Shown: positions 32,839-42,413 of the stretch, piece after piece
Numbering within the stretch: position 1 is the stretch's first letter
How the letters are laid out: every line of letters begins with the position of its first letter
Assembly (NCBI RefSeq): GCF_008802405.1
Contig: NZ_VZDO01000002.1
Location: forward strand, 337,982-401,981
From: Plantimonas leprariae
Lineage (GTDB): Bacteria > Pseudomonadota > Alphaproteobacteria > Rhizobiales > Rhizobiaceae
Direction: 5' to 3'
DNA: 64,000 bases
The notes under the pieces: model-generated
What the model saw: the letters and a program-made list of their open reading frames with translations, nothing else
What the model was told of the DNA's origin: nothing
Databases searched by the model: none
Program-made: the position numbers and the translations under genes

Positions 32839-34633
32839 GGTCGATCACGAACTGGATTGCGCGCTCGACGTAACCCGGCACCCCCTTGCCGACGATGCGC
32901 GTCGCGAGACGCTGCGCGAAGCGCCCCTTGCCGATCGTCTCGATCATGTCCAGCATCAGCTTCCTTTCGACGGTCCGCGGATCGACGTGCCATCCGTCGA
33001 GCGCAGTCCGCCGTTCTCCCCGCCAGTTCCTTTCTTCCAAGGTTTCCAGCATCGCGTCGGAAAAGCCGCTGCCGAACAACTCCATTTCGAGCGTGTCGGA
33101 GTTGACGTGGATACCGAACCGTTCGCAGCGTTCGAAAGCATCCTCGTACGTCGGCTCGTCCTCGATTCGTCGAATGACGAGATCGGTGTCGCCCCCTTTT
33201 TGCGCCTCGTCGATAGTCCTGACGAGGGCGACCGCCCGGTTGAAGGCCAGCGGTTCGCCGTCGACCTCGTCGTAGTCGGTGACAACCGTGAACGGGATGC
33301 CCAACGCGCACAACAGCTTCGCGTACGGCTGGAAGTTCGTGCCGGCGACCGAACAAACGGTTATTCCCTGCTCGTCCAGCGACACGCCCATCTCGGCTGC
33401 GAACGTCGGCATCAGAAATCGTTCGGCGTCGCCTTCGACCAGGATCACGCCGCGGGCGAAGACCAGTTCCGCCCGCGTCACGTCGAGATAGCGGGCGAGA
33501 TCGTCGACGTCCTTGTCGGAGAAACCGGCGTTCGCCGTCGAGTAGCCGACCGTCCCTGACCTGCCTTCGCGTCGCAACAGCAGGAGCGACGCCAACGGCG
33601 CGACGCTTGCGATGTGCGGCGAGTGCGTCGTCAATACCAAGGACAACGGCTTCCTGCCTTCGTGCCGCGGTCCGTTGACGAACGTCTCGAACAGGTGCCG
33701 ATAGACCAGACGCTGCAGATGAGGATGCAGGTGCGCTTCCGGTTCCTCGACGGCCAGCAGTCCGTGGTCGCGACGGTTCCGGTCGATGGACCGCTGCAGT
33801 TCGAGAAGCTTCAGCGTGAAGAAGACGAGGTTCGCCGAGCCGAGGCTCGCCTCGCCGACGCCCCTCCGCCCTTCGTCAACCAGCAACCGGACCTGCCGAG
33901 CGATGCGCGAAGCGGCCGTCGCGGAAAATCCAAGCGTCGCCCGGACGTCCTGCTTCTTGCCGGCCAAGCTCAAGAACGCTTCGGCGATCCTCGTCTCCAG
34001 CGTCCGCACCTCGTCGAACTCGAGTACCGCCCCGGTCGCCTCGGCGATCTTCTCGCCCACGGCTTCCAGTTCGTCCTGATCGATGCCGGCGAAGGCGTCC
34101 TCGATCAGCGGGCGCAGCGGCGACCGTCGCCACGCCGCGAGATCGCCTTCGGCGTCGCGCAACGCGGGGAGGACGTCCATCGTGATCCGGCGACGGAGGT
34201 CATGGCCGAAGCGCCGCCTCTCGTCCTCGCCGCCGAAGCAGGTGAACACGAAGTCGGCGTCCGTGGTGGGGTCGTCCTCCAGGCCTGGACGCGTCCGCAG
34301 GCGGTAGGTCAGACGGACCGTGCTCGCGTCCGCGTCGAGCCGAAAGTCGGTGAGGACCGCCAGCACGTCGAGATCCCACTCGAAGTCCTTGATCTCGACC
34401 GAAACGGTCATCACCGAGTCCACGTCCGGACCGCCCAGCCCATCCCAGAAGTCGGCGATCCCGAGTTGCCTGGCCGTGTCCGGCAGCGATGGATCGAAGA
34501 TCAGCCGGAGCGCGAAAAGGAGGTTGCTCTTGCCGACGCCGTTCTCTCCGACGATCACGGCGTCGCCAGCGAGCGCCACGTCGAGCCGGCGGAAGTTCCG
34601 GAAGTTCTCGATGATGACCCTCGAAAGGTACAT
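32831..34633 (-). CDS. gajA: OLD-family ATPase/TOPRIM nuclease of Gabija type
   Basis: This 600-residue protein has an ABC-type ATPase half: VGENGVGKSNLLFALRLIF (Walker A), LGSANLVFFTLKLLEL (signature), LLAVEEPEAHLHPHLQ (Walker B), LTTHSPHIASVAP. The C-terminal TOPRIM nuclease reads RGVILVEGDAERFLMPTFA, then FTVVTDYDEVDGE. This is the GajA architecture, a sequence-specific nicking nuclease that is held off by nucleotides and released during phage infection. First gene of the pair, so expression starts within 34634-34993. A class 2 OLD module outside Gabija is the alternative, less likely given gajB. Confidence 0.82.
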   Translation of the reverse strand: MYLSRVIIENFRNFRRLDVALAGDAVIVGENGVGKSNLLFALRLIFDPSLPDTARQLGIADFWDGLGGPDVDSVMTVSVEIKDFEWDLDVLAVLTDFRLDADASTVRLTYRLRTRPGLEDDPTTDADFVFTCFGGEDERRRFGHDLRRRITMDVLPALRDAEGDLAAWRRSPLRPLIEDAFAGIDQDELEAVGEKIAEATGAVLEFDEVRTLETRIAEAFLSLAGKKQDVRATLGFSATAASRIARQVRLLVDEGRRGVGEASLGSANLVFFTLKLLELQRSIDRNRRDHGLLAVEEPEAHLHPHLQRLVYRHLFETFVNGPRHEGRKPLSLVLTTHSPHIASVAPLASLLLLRREGRSGTVGYSTANAGFSDKDVDDLARYLDVTRAELVFARGVILVEGDAERFLMPTFAAEMGVSLDEQGITVCSVAGTNFQPYAKLLCALGIPFTVVTDYDEVDGEPLAFNRAVALVRTIDEAQKGGDTDLVIRRIEDEPTYEDAFERCERFGIHVNSDTLEMELFGSGFSDAMLETLEERNWRGERRTALDGWHVDPRTVERKLMLDMIETIGKGRFAQRLATRIVGKGVPGYVERAIQFVIDRV

Positions 34634-34993
34634 GGCAACCAGCCGCCCTGACGTCGCTTGATTCGCACACGTGGAAGTCGAGCGATCTTCGCCGCGAAAC
34701 GTCGTCGGTGCAAACTGTCTCGGAGCGTCTCGGATCGGCGACGGTCTGCTTCCAAGCAGTGCTTAACGAAAGCGGGGCTGCGGAAACCCATACTCTCGAG
34801 CCTATCAGTACCGAGGAAATAACCGCTTGGAAGCGGTCCATCCGCTTCCGATCCACAAGAGACGTTCGGCGGCCTTCGAAGGACTCCTCGAAAGCGGACA
34901 TCTTACGGTGCTCACTTACGACTAACCCATGATCGGTTTTGGAGACTGGCAGTCCAAATGGCTCGTCGCATCGTCCTTCAGGATCGATCGAAC
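34634..34993. other. 360-bp gene-free spacer upstream of the Gabija pair
   Basis: No credible coding region lies here on either strand. It must hold the promoter for the leftward nuclease gene and the end of the leftward LysR gene. An imperfect inverted repeat, TTTGG..ACT and AGTCCAAA around GGC, sits at about 34937-34959. Nothing else is recognisable. Confidence 0.4.
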
Positions 34994-35923
34994 TTAGCCT
35001 CTAATGCCGCTGGCTATCGTCTCGATCATCCGTTGCAGCCACATGTGACCCGGATCGCTGTCGTTCCGTCGGTGCCAGTAGAGCCGCTCCTCGAGCACCG
35101 GCATCTCGAACGGCACGGGAAGGGCTCGCACGTTGTACCGATCGCCGTGCGTCGCGACCATCAGTGCCGGCAGGATAGTCGCCATCCCGGTCCTGCCGAC
35201 CGTGTCGAGCGTCAGATGGAAGTTCGGCAGCCAGGCGCAGATGCGCGGCTGCCTCGGCTGCTGGCGCCAGAGCTGCTCGGCCACACCCGTGATCGATCCG
35301 CCGAACCGCGTCTCGACATACTCCATGCCGCACAACTCGTCGGCCGAGATTGCATCGCCGGCAAACGGGCAATCCTTCGAGATCGCCACGACGAACCCGT
35401 CGGTGAACAGCGGCTCCGATCGCAGGGCTTCCTCGTGGACCTGCATCCTGTCGAGCAGGCGGGCCGAGATCGTGATCGCGAAGTCCACGCGTCCGTCGAC
35501 GATGCGGTCCGCGGTATCCGTCGCGAGCTCCTCGAACTCGACGCTGACCAGCGGGGCGACCTCCCGCAGCCGGGACAAAAGCGGCACCGCCACGATCTCG
35601 CAGCCGTAGGTCGTGGCGGCCACCCGAAAGAGCCGTCGCTGGATGGAAGGGTCGAAGTCGGCCGACCGGTCGCCCAGTTTGGAGATCCGCGCAAGTATGG
35701 TCTTCACCGGATCGGCGAGCGCCCGGCCTTTGGCGGTCAGCTCGAGATCGCGCCCGATCCGCTCGAGCAGCCGGTCGTCGAAGTGATGGCGCAACTTGCG
35801 CAGCGCCTCGCTCATTCCGGGCTGCGAGATATGGATGCGCTCGGCGGCGCGGGTGACGTTCCTCTCGGTCAAGAGGGCATCGAGCGCAACCAGGAGGTTG
35901 AGATCCAGTCCGCGCAGATGCAT
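34994..35923 (-). CDS. LysR-family regulator (NodD-like)
   Basis: It encodes 309 residues starting MHLRGLDLNLLVALDALL. The N-terminal winged helix-turn-helix (ERNVTRAAERIHISQPGMSE, then ALRKLRHHFDDRLL) and the effector-binding domain are full-length and resemble NodD-type regulators. Its cognate target is uncertain; the divergent membrane gene at 36064 is one option. Inducer unknown. Confidence 0.88.
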   Translation of the reverse strand: MHLRGLDLNLLVALDALLTERNVTRAAERIHISQPGMSEALRKLRHHFDDRLLERIGRDLELTAKGRALADPVKTILARISKLGDRSADFDPSIQRRLFRVAATTYGCEIVAVPLLSRLREVAPLVSVEFEELATDTADRIVDGRVDFAITISARLLDRMQVHEEALRSEPLFTDGFVVAISKDCPFAGDAISADELCGMEYVETRFGGSITGVAEQLWRQQPRQPRICAWLPNFHLTLDTVGRTGMATILPALMVATHGDRYNVRALPVPFEMPVLEERLYWHRRNDSDPGHMWLQRMIETIASGIRG

Positions 35924-36063
35924 CCGCCCCCTCCCGTGATGATCGGCGACCGTGCTTCGCCTTGCACGAACGATCCCTCAGCCGGATAGCTGGTATCGGA
36001 ACAAACGATTTCCGCTGCGACGCCCGCATCTCTAGCTGCCGGACAGACAGTCGGAGAGACCCG

Positions 36064-36654
36064 GTGACTACGCACACAAATGTACAGCTTCCTGCCCGAT
36101 CATCCGCGGGATGGCTCCGGAACTACTACTTCGCCCGCTTCGCCTTCTCGGCGCTCTGGGTCGCCGCGGCTTTCCTGATCGCGGAGGACGTGCCGACGTT
36201 GGCCGCTGTCATGCTGGTCGGCTATCCGTCCTGGGACGCGCTGGCCAACTTCGTCGATGCCCGACGCAGCGGCGGCCTTGGCCGCAACAAGCCGCAGATG
36301 CTGAACCTCGTCGTCAGCGTACTCGCCACGCTCGCGGTCGCCGCCGCGCTCGGCACCAGCATGAACGGCGTGCTGCTCGTCTTCGGCATCTGGGCCGGCT
36401 TCTCCGGCATCTTCCAGCTCGCCACCGCGGTTCGCCGCTGGAGGTCGTTCGGCGCCCAATGGGTGATGATCCTGAGCGGCGCCCAGTCCGGCCTGGCGGG
36501 CGTCTTCATGGTCAGCAGAGCCTACGGACCGGACCCGGCCGGCATCGTCAGCGTCGCCCCCTATGCCGCCTTCGGCGCCTTCTACTTCCTGGTATCCGCG
36601 ATCTGGCTAACCGTCGCGGACCTCCGGCAAGGCTCGCCCCGCACCGCGGGCTAG
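36064..36654 (+). CDS. DUF308-like integral membrane protein
   Basis: GTG 36064 (VTTHTNVQLPARSS) gives 196 residues with about six membrane helices, such as FARFAFSALWVAAAFLI and VLATLAVAAAL, and VFGIWAGFSGIFQLATAVRR, the acid-resistance/HdeD (DUF308) pattern. Function in this family is poorly known, perhaps membrane stress. Divergent from the LysR gene. Confidence 0.72.
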   Translation: MTTHTNVQLPARSSAGWLRNYYFARFAFSALWVAAAFLIAEDVPTLAAVMLVGYPSWDALANFVDARRSGGLGRNKPQMLNLVVSVLATLAVAAALGTSMNGVLLVFGIWAGFSGIFQLATAVRRWRSFGAQWVMILSGAQSGLAGVFMVSRAYGPDPAGIVSVAPYAAFGAFYFLVSAIWLTVADLRQGSPRTAG

Positions 36655-36704
36655 GGCTTCCCGGGAACTCGATAGGGCGTCGTCATGTCGGACCGTGCGG
36701 GACG

Positions 36705-37514
36705 CTAGAGCCCCGGCCATGCCCCGCCGTCGACCCGAATGTCCATGCCGGTGATGTAGCCGGCTCGCGGGCTGACGAGGAAGGCGATCGCATCGGCGAT
36801 CTCTTCGAGCGTTCCGACACGGCCCATCGGAACCGCCGCGAACACGGGAAGCGCCGCCCGCTCGACCTCCTCCCACGGCGCATCGACCGGAAGCCCCTGA
36901 TCGGCGGCAACCTTGTGGAAGGCGGCTTCGAGCCTTTCGCTCCGGATCGTCCCCGGCGAGACCGTGTTGACGGTGATGCCCTCCCCGGCGACAGCTTTCG
37001 CCAGGGAGGCGCTCATCGCCGCCATGGCCGCCTTCGCGGCGGAATACTCCGGCCGTCCGGCGGGCGGCATCCGGGCGGCGAGGCTGGAGATGTTGACGAT
37101 CCGTCCCCATCCGGCTTCCCGCATCCCCGGCAGGACGCGGGTGATCACCCGGACGGCGGCGAGGGTGTTGCGGTCGTAGACCCTCGCCCACGTCTCAAGC
37201 CGCGTCGTGGTCCAGTCTTCCGTTGCGCCCGAGCCGCCGGCGTTGTTGACGAGGATCTCGACGGGTCCGGCGAGGCCCTGCGCCTGTTCGACGAGACGCT
37301 CGACCTCGTCGTCGTTCGTGAGGTCGCCCGTCACGACATGGGCGCGTCCGCCCTCGGCGACGATGTCGTGAGCGACCTGCTCAGCTTTGAGCTGGTCCCG
37401 GCCGTGGACGACGACCACCGCGCCCTCCTGCGTGAGGCGGCGGGCGATGCCTTCGCCGATGCCCTTGCTGCTGCCGGTGACCAGCGCCACCCTTCCCTCG
37501 ATCTTCAGGTCCAT
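36705..37514 (-). CDS. short-chain dehydrogenase/reductase
   Basis: A classical SDR of 269 residues (MDLKIEGRVALVTG start). Motifs: TGSSKGIGEGIA (nucleotide loop), NNAGGSG, the catalytic serine in IVNISSLA, and YSAAK. The C-terminal ITGMDIRVDGGAW is typical. Substrate unknown. Divergent from a broken HxlR regulator that probably controlled it. Confidence 0.88.
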   Translation of the reverse strand: MDLKIEGRVALVTGSSKGIGEGIARRLTQEGAVVVVHGRDQLKAEQVAHDIVAEGGRAHVVTGDLTNDDEVERLVEQAQGLAGPVEILVNNAGGSGATEDWTTTRLETWARVYDRNTLAAVRVITRVLPGMREAGWGRIVNISSLAARMPPAGRPEYSAAKAAMAAMSASLAKAVAGEGITVNTVSPGTIRSERLEAAFHKVAADQGLPVDAPWEEVERAALPVFAAVPMGRVGTLEEIADAIAFLVSPRAGYITGMDIRVDGGAWPGL

Positions 37515-37558
37515 CACGTCGTCCTTGCGCTGCGGCGGGGGCTTATGGAGACAAGGCG

Positions 37559-37938
37559 ATGCGCGAGTCCATTACACACCTTGAAGTGCCCATAACGCGG
37601 GAGGAGCGGAGCGTTTGCCTCGGCCCGGACGGTTCGGCCGCACACGTGACCGAGGTTCTCGGCATGATCAGCGGACGCTGGAAGCTCGCGATCCTGTTTC
37701 GCCTGTTCGCCGAGCCGACGATGCGCACCTTGCAGTTGCTCGCGACATTCCCAACGTCTCGCAGAAGATGCTTACGCAGCAACTCCGGCAGCTCGAACGG
37801 GACGGTTTGCTTTCGCGGCGGGACTTCGGTCAGCAACCGCCGCGCGTCGAATACGGCCTCACGGCGGCTGGACGAAGCCTGCTGCCCGTGCTGACCGCAA
37901 TGCGGGAGTTCCGGATCTCGACGGTCATTCGAGGCTGA
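37559..37938 (+). pseudogene. HxlR-family regulator, frameshifted
   Basis: The first frame (from ATG 37559) reads the HxlR winged-helix start: HVTEVLGMISGRWKLAILF, then loses homology at about 37735-37750. The next frame resumes with DIPNVSQKMLTQQLRQLERD and PPRVEYGLTAAGRSLLPVL to 37938. One base appears to be missing between the halves, near the CTCGCGACATTC stretch. It could be a real mutation or a sequencing error. Divergent from the SDR, the usual HxlR target arrangement. Confidence 0.75.
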
Positions 37939-37969
37939 CGTCGGCAATGGTTCGAACCGATCCCCCGCG

Positions 37970-38918
37970 TCATACGTGCCGCGCCGACACGATCTCGCGA
38001 ATCCGCGTGGAAAGCTCGCGCATCGACGCTTCGGTCTTGGCGAGGACCTGGTCGGCGGCGCCCTCCAGCGTCGAGCGCTCGGCGCGGGTGAGGTCCTTCG
38101 ACGACAGGACCACCACCGGGATATCCCGCCATTGCGGCTCGGCGCGCAGTTCCTTCAGGAAGTCGAAGCCGTCCATCTCGGGCATGTTGAGGTCGAGCAG
38201 GATCAGGTCGGGCTTGCGCTCCCGCACCCGCTCCAAGCCGATGCGCCCGTTCGTCGCCGAAAGGAAAGCGAATCCTTGACGCTCGATCATGGCTGCATAA
38301 CGCGCCAAGGTATCGACGTCGTCCTCGATCGCGAGCACGACGCCCGAGCCGTCCGCCCGGAAGCGGTCCATGACCTCCTTCAGCTTGTCCCATTCGACGG
38401 GCTTCAGCAGGTAGTCCGAAGCGCCGAGCGCGAAGCCGAGCTCTGCTCGTCCATGATGGTGATCATCACCACCGGGATCGCGGCCAGCGCCGGGTCCTCC
38501 TTCAGTTCCGCCAGCACGGACCAGCCGTCCTTCTTTGGCATCGTCACGTCGAGGAGAATCCCGTCCCGCACCAGCGCACGCGCCATCTCAAAACCCGCGA
38601 CGCCGTCAGAGGCGGTGCGGACCGCAAAGCCCTCCTTCGACAGAAAGCGCGTCACCAGTTCGCGGGCATGCGGATCGTCGTCGATCGCCAACACCGTGCC
38701 TGCCGGCCCGACCGCGAGGGTTCCCGCCGTGACGGGCAGCGGCTCTTCTTCGACGACTGTCACCTCCGCCGGGATGCGGATCGTGAACGTCATTCCCCCG
38801 CCGAGGACGCTCGTCGCGCCGATGTCGCCGCCGAGCAGGCGACAGAATGCTTGGGTGATCGCGAGGCCGAGCCCCGTTCCCCCGAACTTGCGGGTCGTCG
38901 AGGCATCCGCCTGGGCGC
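37970..38918 (-). pseudogene. hybrid sensor kinase, 3' remnant with a frameshift
   Basis: Reading leftward from about 38918 the frame gives the end of a histidine-kinase ATPase domain (AQADASTTRKFGGTGLGLAI), then a receiver domain (LAIDDDPHARELV with phospho-Asp region DVTMPKKDG), then at 38440/38441 a one-base loss puts a stop after MDEQSS. The next frame continues [20 protein letters not shown] and a second receiver ([27 protein letters not shown]) to 37970. The sensor and dimerisation parts are missing. Not functional as a kinase; the last receiver might be made from an internal start at 38371. Confidence 0.8.
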
Positions 38919-38921
38919 GTC

Positions 38922-39227
38922 GCCGAACTCGTCCTGCGCCGTGGCCGCGAAGCGGAAACCCTGCGCCTCGCCCCACGCCTGCTCGTCAACAACAACTTGG
39001 CGGCGCGGGATGCCGTCGTGGCCGGGCTCGGCATCGGGCTGCTGCCGCGCTTCCAGGCCGCGCGGTTCGTTGCCGACGGTTGCCTCGATGAGGTCCTGCC
39101 GGGCTGGTCGAAGCCGTTGGTCCCCGTCAACGCCCTCTTTGCCGCTAGCCGATACCAGACGCCCAAAATCCGAACGTTCGTGGACCACGCGAAGAACGCG
39201 TTTCCGGCAGCGGCGGCGGCCGGCTGA
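38922..39227 (+). pseudogene. LysR-family regulator, C-terminal remnant
   Basis: The frame reads ETLRLAPRLLVNNNLAARDA, then VVAGLGIGLLPRFQAARFVA and VPVNALFAASRYQTPKIRTF, the last third of a LysR effector domain. The DNA-binding part and most of the effector domain are gone. It is joined head-to-head with the sensor-kinase remnant at about 38918, so both lost their 5' parts in the same event. No start codon is credible except an internal ATG at 38997. Confidence 0.75.
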
Positions 39228-39498
39228 AGTCTGGACCTGGTTTCGCGGAAGCGCCGATGCTGGCGTGGTTCGCAACATGGTCCGAGCGGGAGAGCTTTGA
39301 ATTCGTGGCGTCGCTAACGAATGAGTCCGGCGGGACGCCCTTGCGGCGCGGACCCTTTCATCCGTCCATGACTTTACGCAGAGTCGCGTCGCGATCGGCG
39401 GCAGGACCGCGGTCGTCCGTGCAAGTCTGGCCGGCTTCTTTCGAGCATCGCCTCGCCGGATCGGTTCACGGCCGGGCCGGACAGGACCGACCTTAGGG

Positions 39499-41046
39499 AT
39501 GAACACCAGCCGTGTAGATCTCGTCGACCGCCAGAAGGTTTTAGCGGACTTCGGCGAATTGGTGCTCCGCTCCGACAACCTTCAAGAGATCCTGGACGAA
39601 GCGTGCCGTCTCGTCGCCGAAGCGCTCGGCACCGACCTGGCGAAGATCCTCGAAATCGAGCCGGGCCGCGGCACGGCTCTTGTCCGCGCCGGGCATGGCT
39701 GGAGCGACGGCATCGTCGGCAGGATGCGCATCACGATGAGCGAGCGTTCGTCGGAATCCTTCGCGCTCGAGGCGGGAATCCCGGTCGTCACCGTGGACAC
39801 GGCGAGCGAGGAGCGCTTCGAGGTTCCCGCGTTCATGCGGGACCACGGCGTGGTGGCCCTCGTGAACGTGCCGATCTTCCTGCCTGGCAGGCGGCCTTTC
39901 GGCCTGTTGCAGGTCGACGCCCGGGAACCGCGCCACTTCGGCGAGGAGGACATCCAGTTCCTGCGGACCTATTGCATGGTGCTCGGTCCGGTCATCGACC
40001 GCTTGCGCACGGTCGGTGAACTGGCGGATGTCGATGAGCGCTTCCGGCTGGTGGTGGAACACGCGCACGAGCACGCGATCGTCCTGAGCGATCCGGAAAA
40101 CGTCATCACCGCCTGGTTTCCCGGCGCTGCGGCGGTCTTCGGCTGGACCGAGGCGGAGATGGTCGGCCAACCCCTCGCGACGATCTTCACGCCGGAGGAC
40201 CGCTCGAACGACGTGCCCGAAAGGGAGATGGCGCGCGCGAGCGAGAGCGGTGCGACCCCGAACATTCGGTGGCATGCCGCGAAGGGCGGGAAGCGCGTGT
40301 TCCTCGACGGCCAGACCGTTGCCCTGCGCCAAGCGGATGGCTCCGTCCGGGGGTTCATGAAGATCGCCCAGGACATCACCGAGCGCCACCGGGCCGAGGA
40401 ACGGAAGGCGGTGCTTCAGGATGAGTTGCAGCACCGCGTGCGCAACGTGCTCGCGATGATCGCCGCGATCGTGCGGCGCAGCGACGTTTCGGGCACGGCC
40501 GAGGACCTCCGGATGGATCTCGCTGGTCGGATCGCCGCCATGTCGCGAACACAGGTGCTGCTCACGCGGGCCGAGGGGATGGGGGTCAACCTCGAGGTGA
40601 TCGTTCGCGACGAACTGCTGGCGCAGTCGCCCGGCGAGCACGCCGTGTCGATGGACGGTCCGGCTGTCCCTCTCGCCCCGAAGGCGGCCGAGGTGGTGAC
40701 GCTCGCCATCCACGAACTGGCGACGAACGCTGCGAAGTACGGTGCGCTCGCACAGCCCGGCGGCCGGATCGACGTTGCTTGGTGGTTGGCTCCGAGCGAC
40801 GGGCAGGACTGGGTGGAACTCGAATGGCGGGAAAGCGGCGTGACCGTTCCATCGACGCCGGGGCGGAGGGAAGGGTTCGGAACGGAGCTGATCACCCGGC
40901 GCGTCCCGTACGAGCTGAAGGGCCGGGGCGAAGTGGACCTCAGACCCGATGGACTGGTCTGCCGCATCTCCTTCCCGCTCGTGCACGCGGAAAGCGTTCT
41001 CCAGACCGACTTGCCCGTCGCGGGACGGAGGGAGACACTAACATGA
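39499..41046 (+). CDS. GAF-PAS HWE-type sensor histidine kinase
   Basis: The 515-residue cytosolic kinase has a GAF domain (about 15-170), a PAS domain (about 180-305) ending FMKIAQDITERHRAEERK, and an HWE kinase core: LQDELQHRVRNVLAMIAAIV with the phosphoacceptor His, and IHELATNAAKYGALAQPGG as the N box. The C-terminal GFGTELITRRVPYEL closes the ATPase domain. It is coupled by ATGA to the following single-domain response regulator. Light or redox input cannot be told from the sequence. Confidence 0.9.
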   Translation: MNTSRVDLVDRQKVLADFGELVLRSDNLQEILDEACRLVAEALGTDLAKILEIEPGRGTALVRAGHGWSDGIVGRMRITMSERSSESFALEAGIPVVTVDTASEERFEVPAFMRDHGVVALVNVPIFLPGRRPFGLLQVDAREPRHFGEEDIQFLRTYCMVLGPVIDRLRTVGELADVDERFRLVVEHAHEHAIVLSDPENVITAWFPGAAAVFGWTEAEMVGQPLATIFTPEDRSNDVPEREMARASESGATPNIRWHAAKGGKRVFLDGQTVALRQADGSVRGFMKIAQDITERHRAEERKAVLQDELQHRVRNVLAMIAAIVRRSDVSGTAEDLRMDLAGRIAAMSRTQVLLTRAEGMGVNLEVIVRDELLAQSPGEHAVSMDGPAVPLAPKAAEVVTLAIHELATNAAKYGALAQPGGRIDVAWWLAPSDGQDWVELEWRESGVTVPSTPGRREGFGTELITRRVPYELKGRGEVDLRPDGLVCRISFPLVHAESVLQTDLPVAGRRETLT

Positions 41047-41429
41047 GCCGGACCCCATCCCTTTCGGGCAGCACCGTCCTCGTGGTCGAGGACGACTACT
41101 ACCTGGCCGACGACGCGAGGCAGGCCCTGGAACGTGCCGGAGCGACGGTTCTCGGACCGTGCGCCTCGGCCGACGACGCGCTTGCGGTACTTCAGGAGCA
41201 GACACCGGACTGCGCGGTCGTGGACATCAACCTAGGGACCAGCCGGAGCTTCGATCTCGCGCGGACCATCAAGGGCCACGGCATCGCCATGCTGTTCGTG
41301 ACCGGATACGACGCGTCCGCCATACCGCCCGACCTCGCTGACATCCCATGCCTGCAAAAGCCCCTCGAACCATCGAAACTGACGGCGGCGATCACCGAAC
41401 TCCGCCGGGGTTCGCGCGACGGTGGCTAG
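41043..41429 (+). CDS. single-domain response regulator
   Basis: This 128-residue receiver overlaps the kinase stop. It has VLVVEDDYYLADDARQAL, phospho-Asp in CAVVDINLG, the Thr switch in LFVTGYD, and Lys in PCLQKPLEP. It has no output domain, so it works by protein contact or as a phosphate sink. Paired with the HWE kinase as usual in Rhizobiales. Confidence 0.9.
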   Translation: MSRTPSLSGSTVLVVEDDYYLADDARQALERAGATVLGPCASADDALAVLQEQTPDCAVVDINLGTSRSFDLARTIKGHGIAMLFVTGYDASAIPPDLADIPCLQKPLEPSKLTAAITELRRGSRDGG

Positions 41430-41694
41430 GATGATCGCTTGCCGTCACCGCGTCTCGGCGCCGTTCTGTTTTGCAGGATCCGTGTCCGACAACCTCCTAA
41501 CCATACGGCGATCGATGGCTGGTCACTCAGCGTCCTCCGGGAACTTGGCTGGGCACGTCGAACTTAGGCCCCGCCCAAATGTCCTCGTGATCTTCGCGCC
41601 CGCAACCGTCGAACGACGTCCTCGACGCGACTCCGCCAGGACTTGGCGACGCCGACCCAGTCGTGCGGCTGCTGCCGGGACCCGTGGTCGGGCA

Positions 41695-42207
41695 CTAGCG
41701 CAGTCGACTGAGGCGCTTGGCGAGCACCGCATCCAACTGCGCGAGGGTCTTGATCATGCTTCGGTCGGCGCCGAGCGCGGTCGCGAGTTCGGCGTCGAGC
41801 GAAGCCTCGAGGGCTCGAACCTCGTCGCTGACGCGCCGGCCGTCCCCGGTCAACCGGACGAGGGTTTGGCGGGCATCATCCGGCCCCGTCTGCCGCACCA
41901 GCCAGCCCTTAGCGACCAGCCGATCGGCCATCTTCGACACGGTCGACGGGCGCACCGAGAGCCGGCAGGCGACCTCGGACACGGGCAACGCCTCGTCGCC
42001 GTCGAACAAGAGCAGCATCGCGTCCTGACCGACCAGGACCTCCGTTCCGGCGAGCTTGATGCCGACGAGCTGCCGCACCGACTTGGCGATCGACAGCAGA
42101 TGGGGAACCAAACTGAGAACGTCGTCGACCGCTTCGTGCCGGGATGCGGCGTCCCGCTGTGGAGCGGAAGCAACGTGGCTGGTCGAGGCGGTCTGAACGT
42201 GGGACAT
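41695..42207 (-). CDS. MarR-family transcriptional regulator
   Basis: It encodes 170 residues. The wing region is intact: LPVSEVACRLSVRPSTVSKM with ADRLVAKGWLVRQ, then DDARQTLVRLTGDGRRV. The N-terminus is an extra helix. Such proteins usually repress a neighbouring exporter or catabolic gene after sensing a phenolic compound. No obvious target sits beside it. Divergent from the Crp/Fnr gene. Confidence 0.85.
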   Translation of the reverse strand: MSHVQTASTSHVASAPQRDAASRHEAVDDVLSLVPHLLSIAKSVRQLVGIKLAGTEVLVGQDAMLLLFDGDEALPVSEVACRLSVRPSTVSKMADRLVAKGWLVRQTGPDDARQTLVRLTGDGRRVSDEVRALEASLDAELATALGADRSMIKTLAQLDAVLAKRLSRLR

Positions 42208-42413
42208 GAACCAGGCATACGGTCATGTCCGACCAACGGATAGCCGACTCTGCCGAAGCGTAAGAAACCGCACAGTTGGTTGGTGACGCAAGCTTTCTCC
42301 GTTCGCAGTTCGATCGCCAGATGCCCATGTGCTTGGCATCGCGTGCAGGATTTGTCCGGGCGCACGTGACTGGGAGAGGCGATGCGCTCTTGCCCCAAGA
42401 GAAGGGGCGAGCG

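Noticed and set aside
31054..34633. Calling the OLD nuclease plus UvrD-like pair a retron or other OLD module
   Set aside because: No reverse transcriptase or non-coding RNA is adjacent, and gene order, sizes and 8-bp overlap fit Gabija best.
34708..34932. A 74-residue rightward frame in the spacer before the Gabija pair
   Set aside because: No ribosome site or domain, and it lies where the leftward nuclease promoter is expected.
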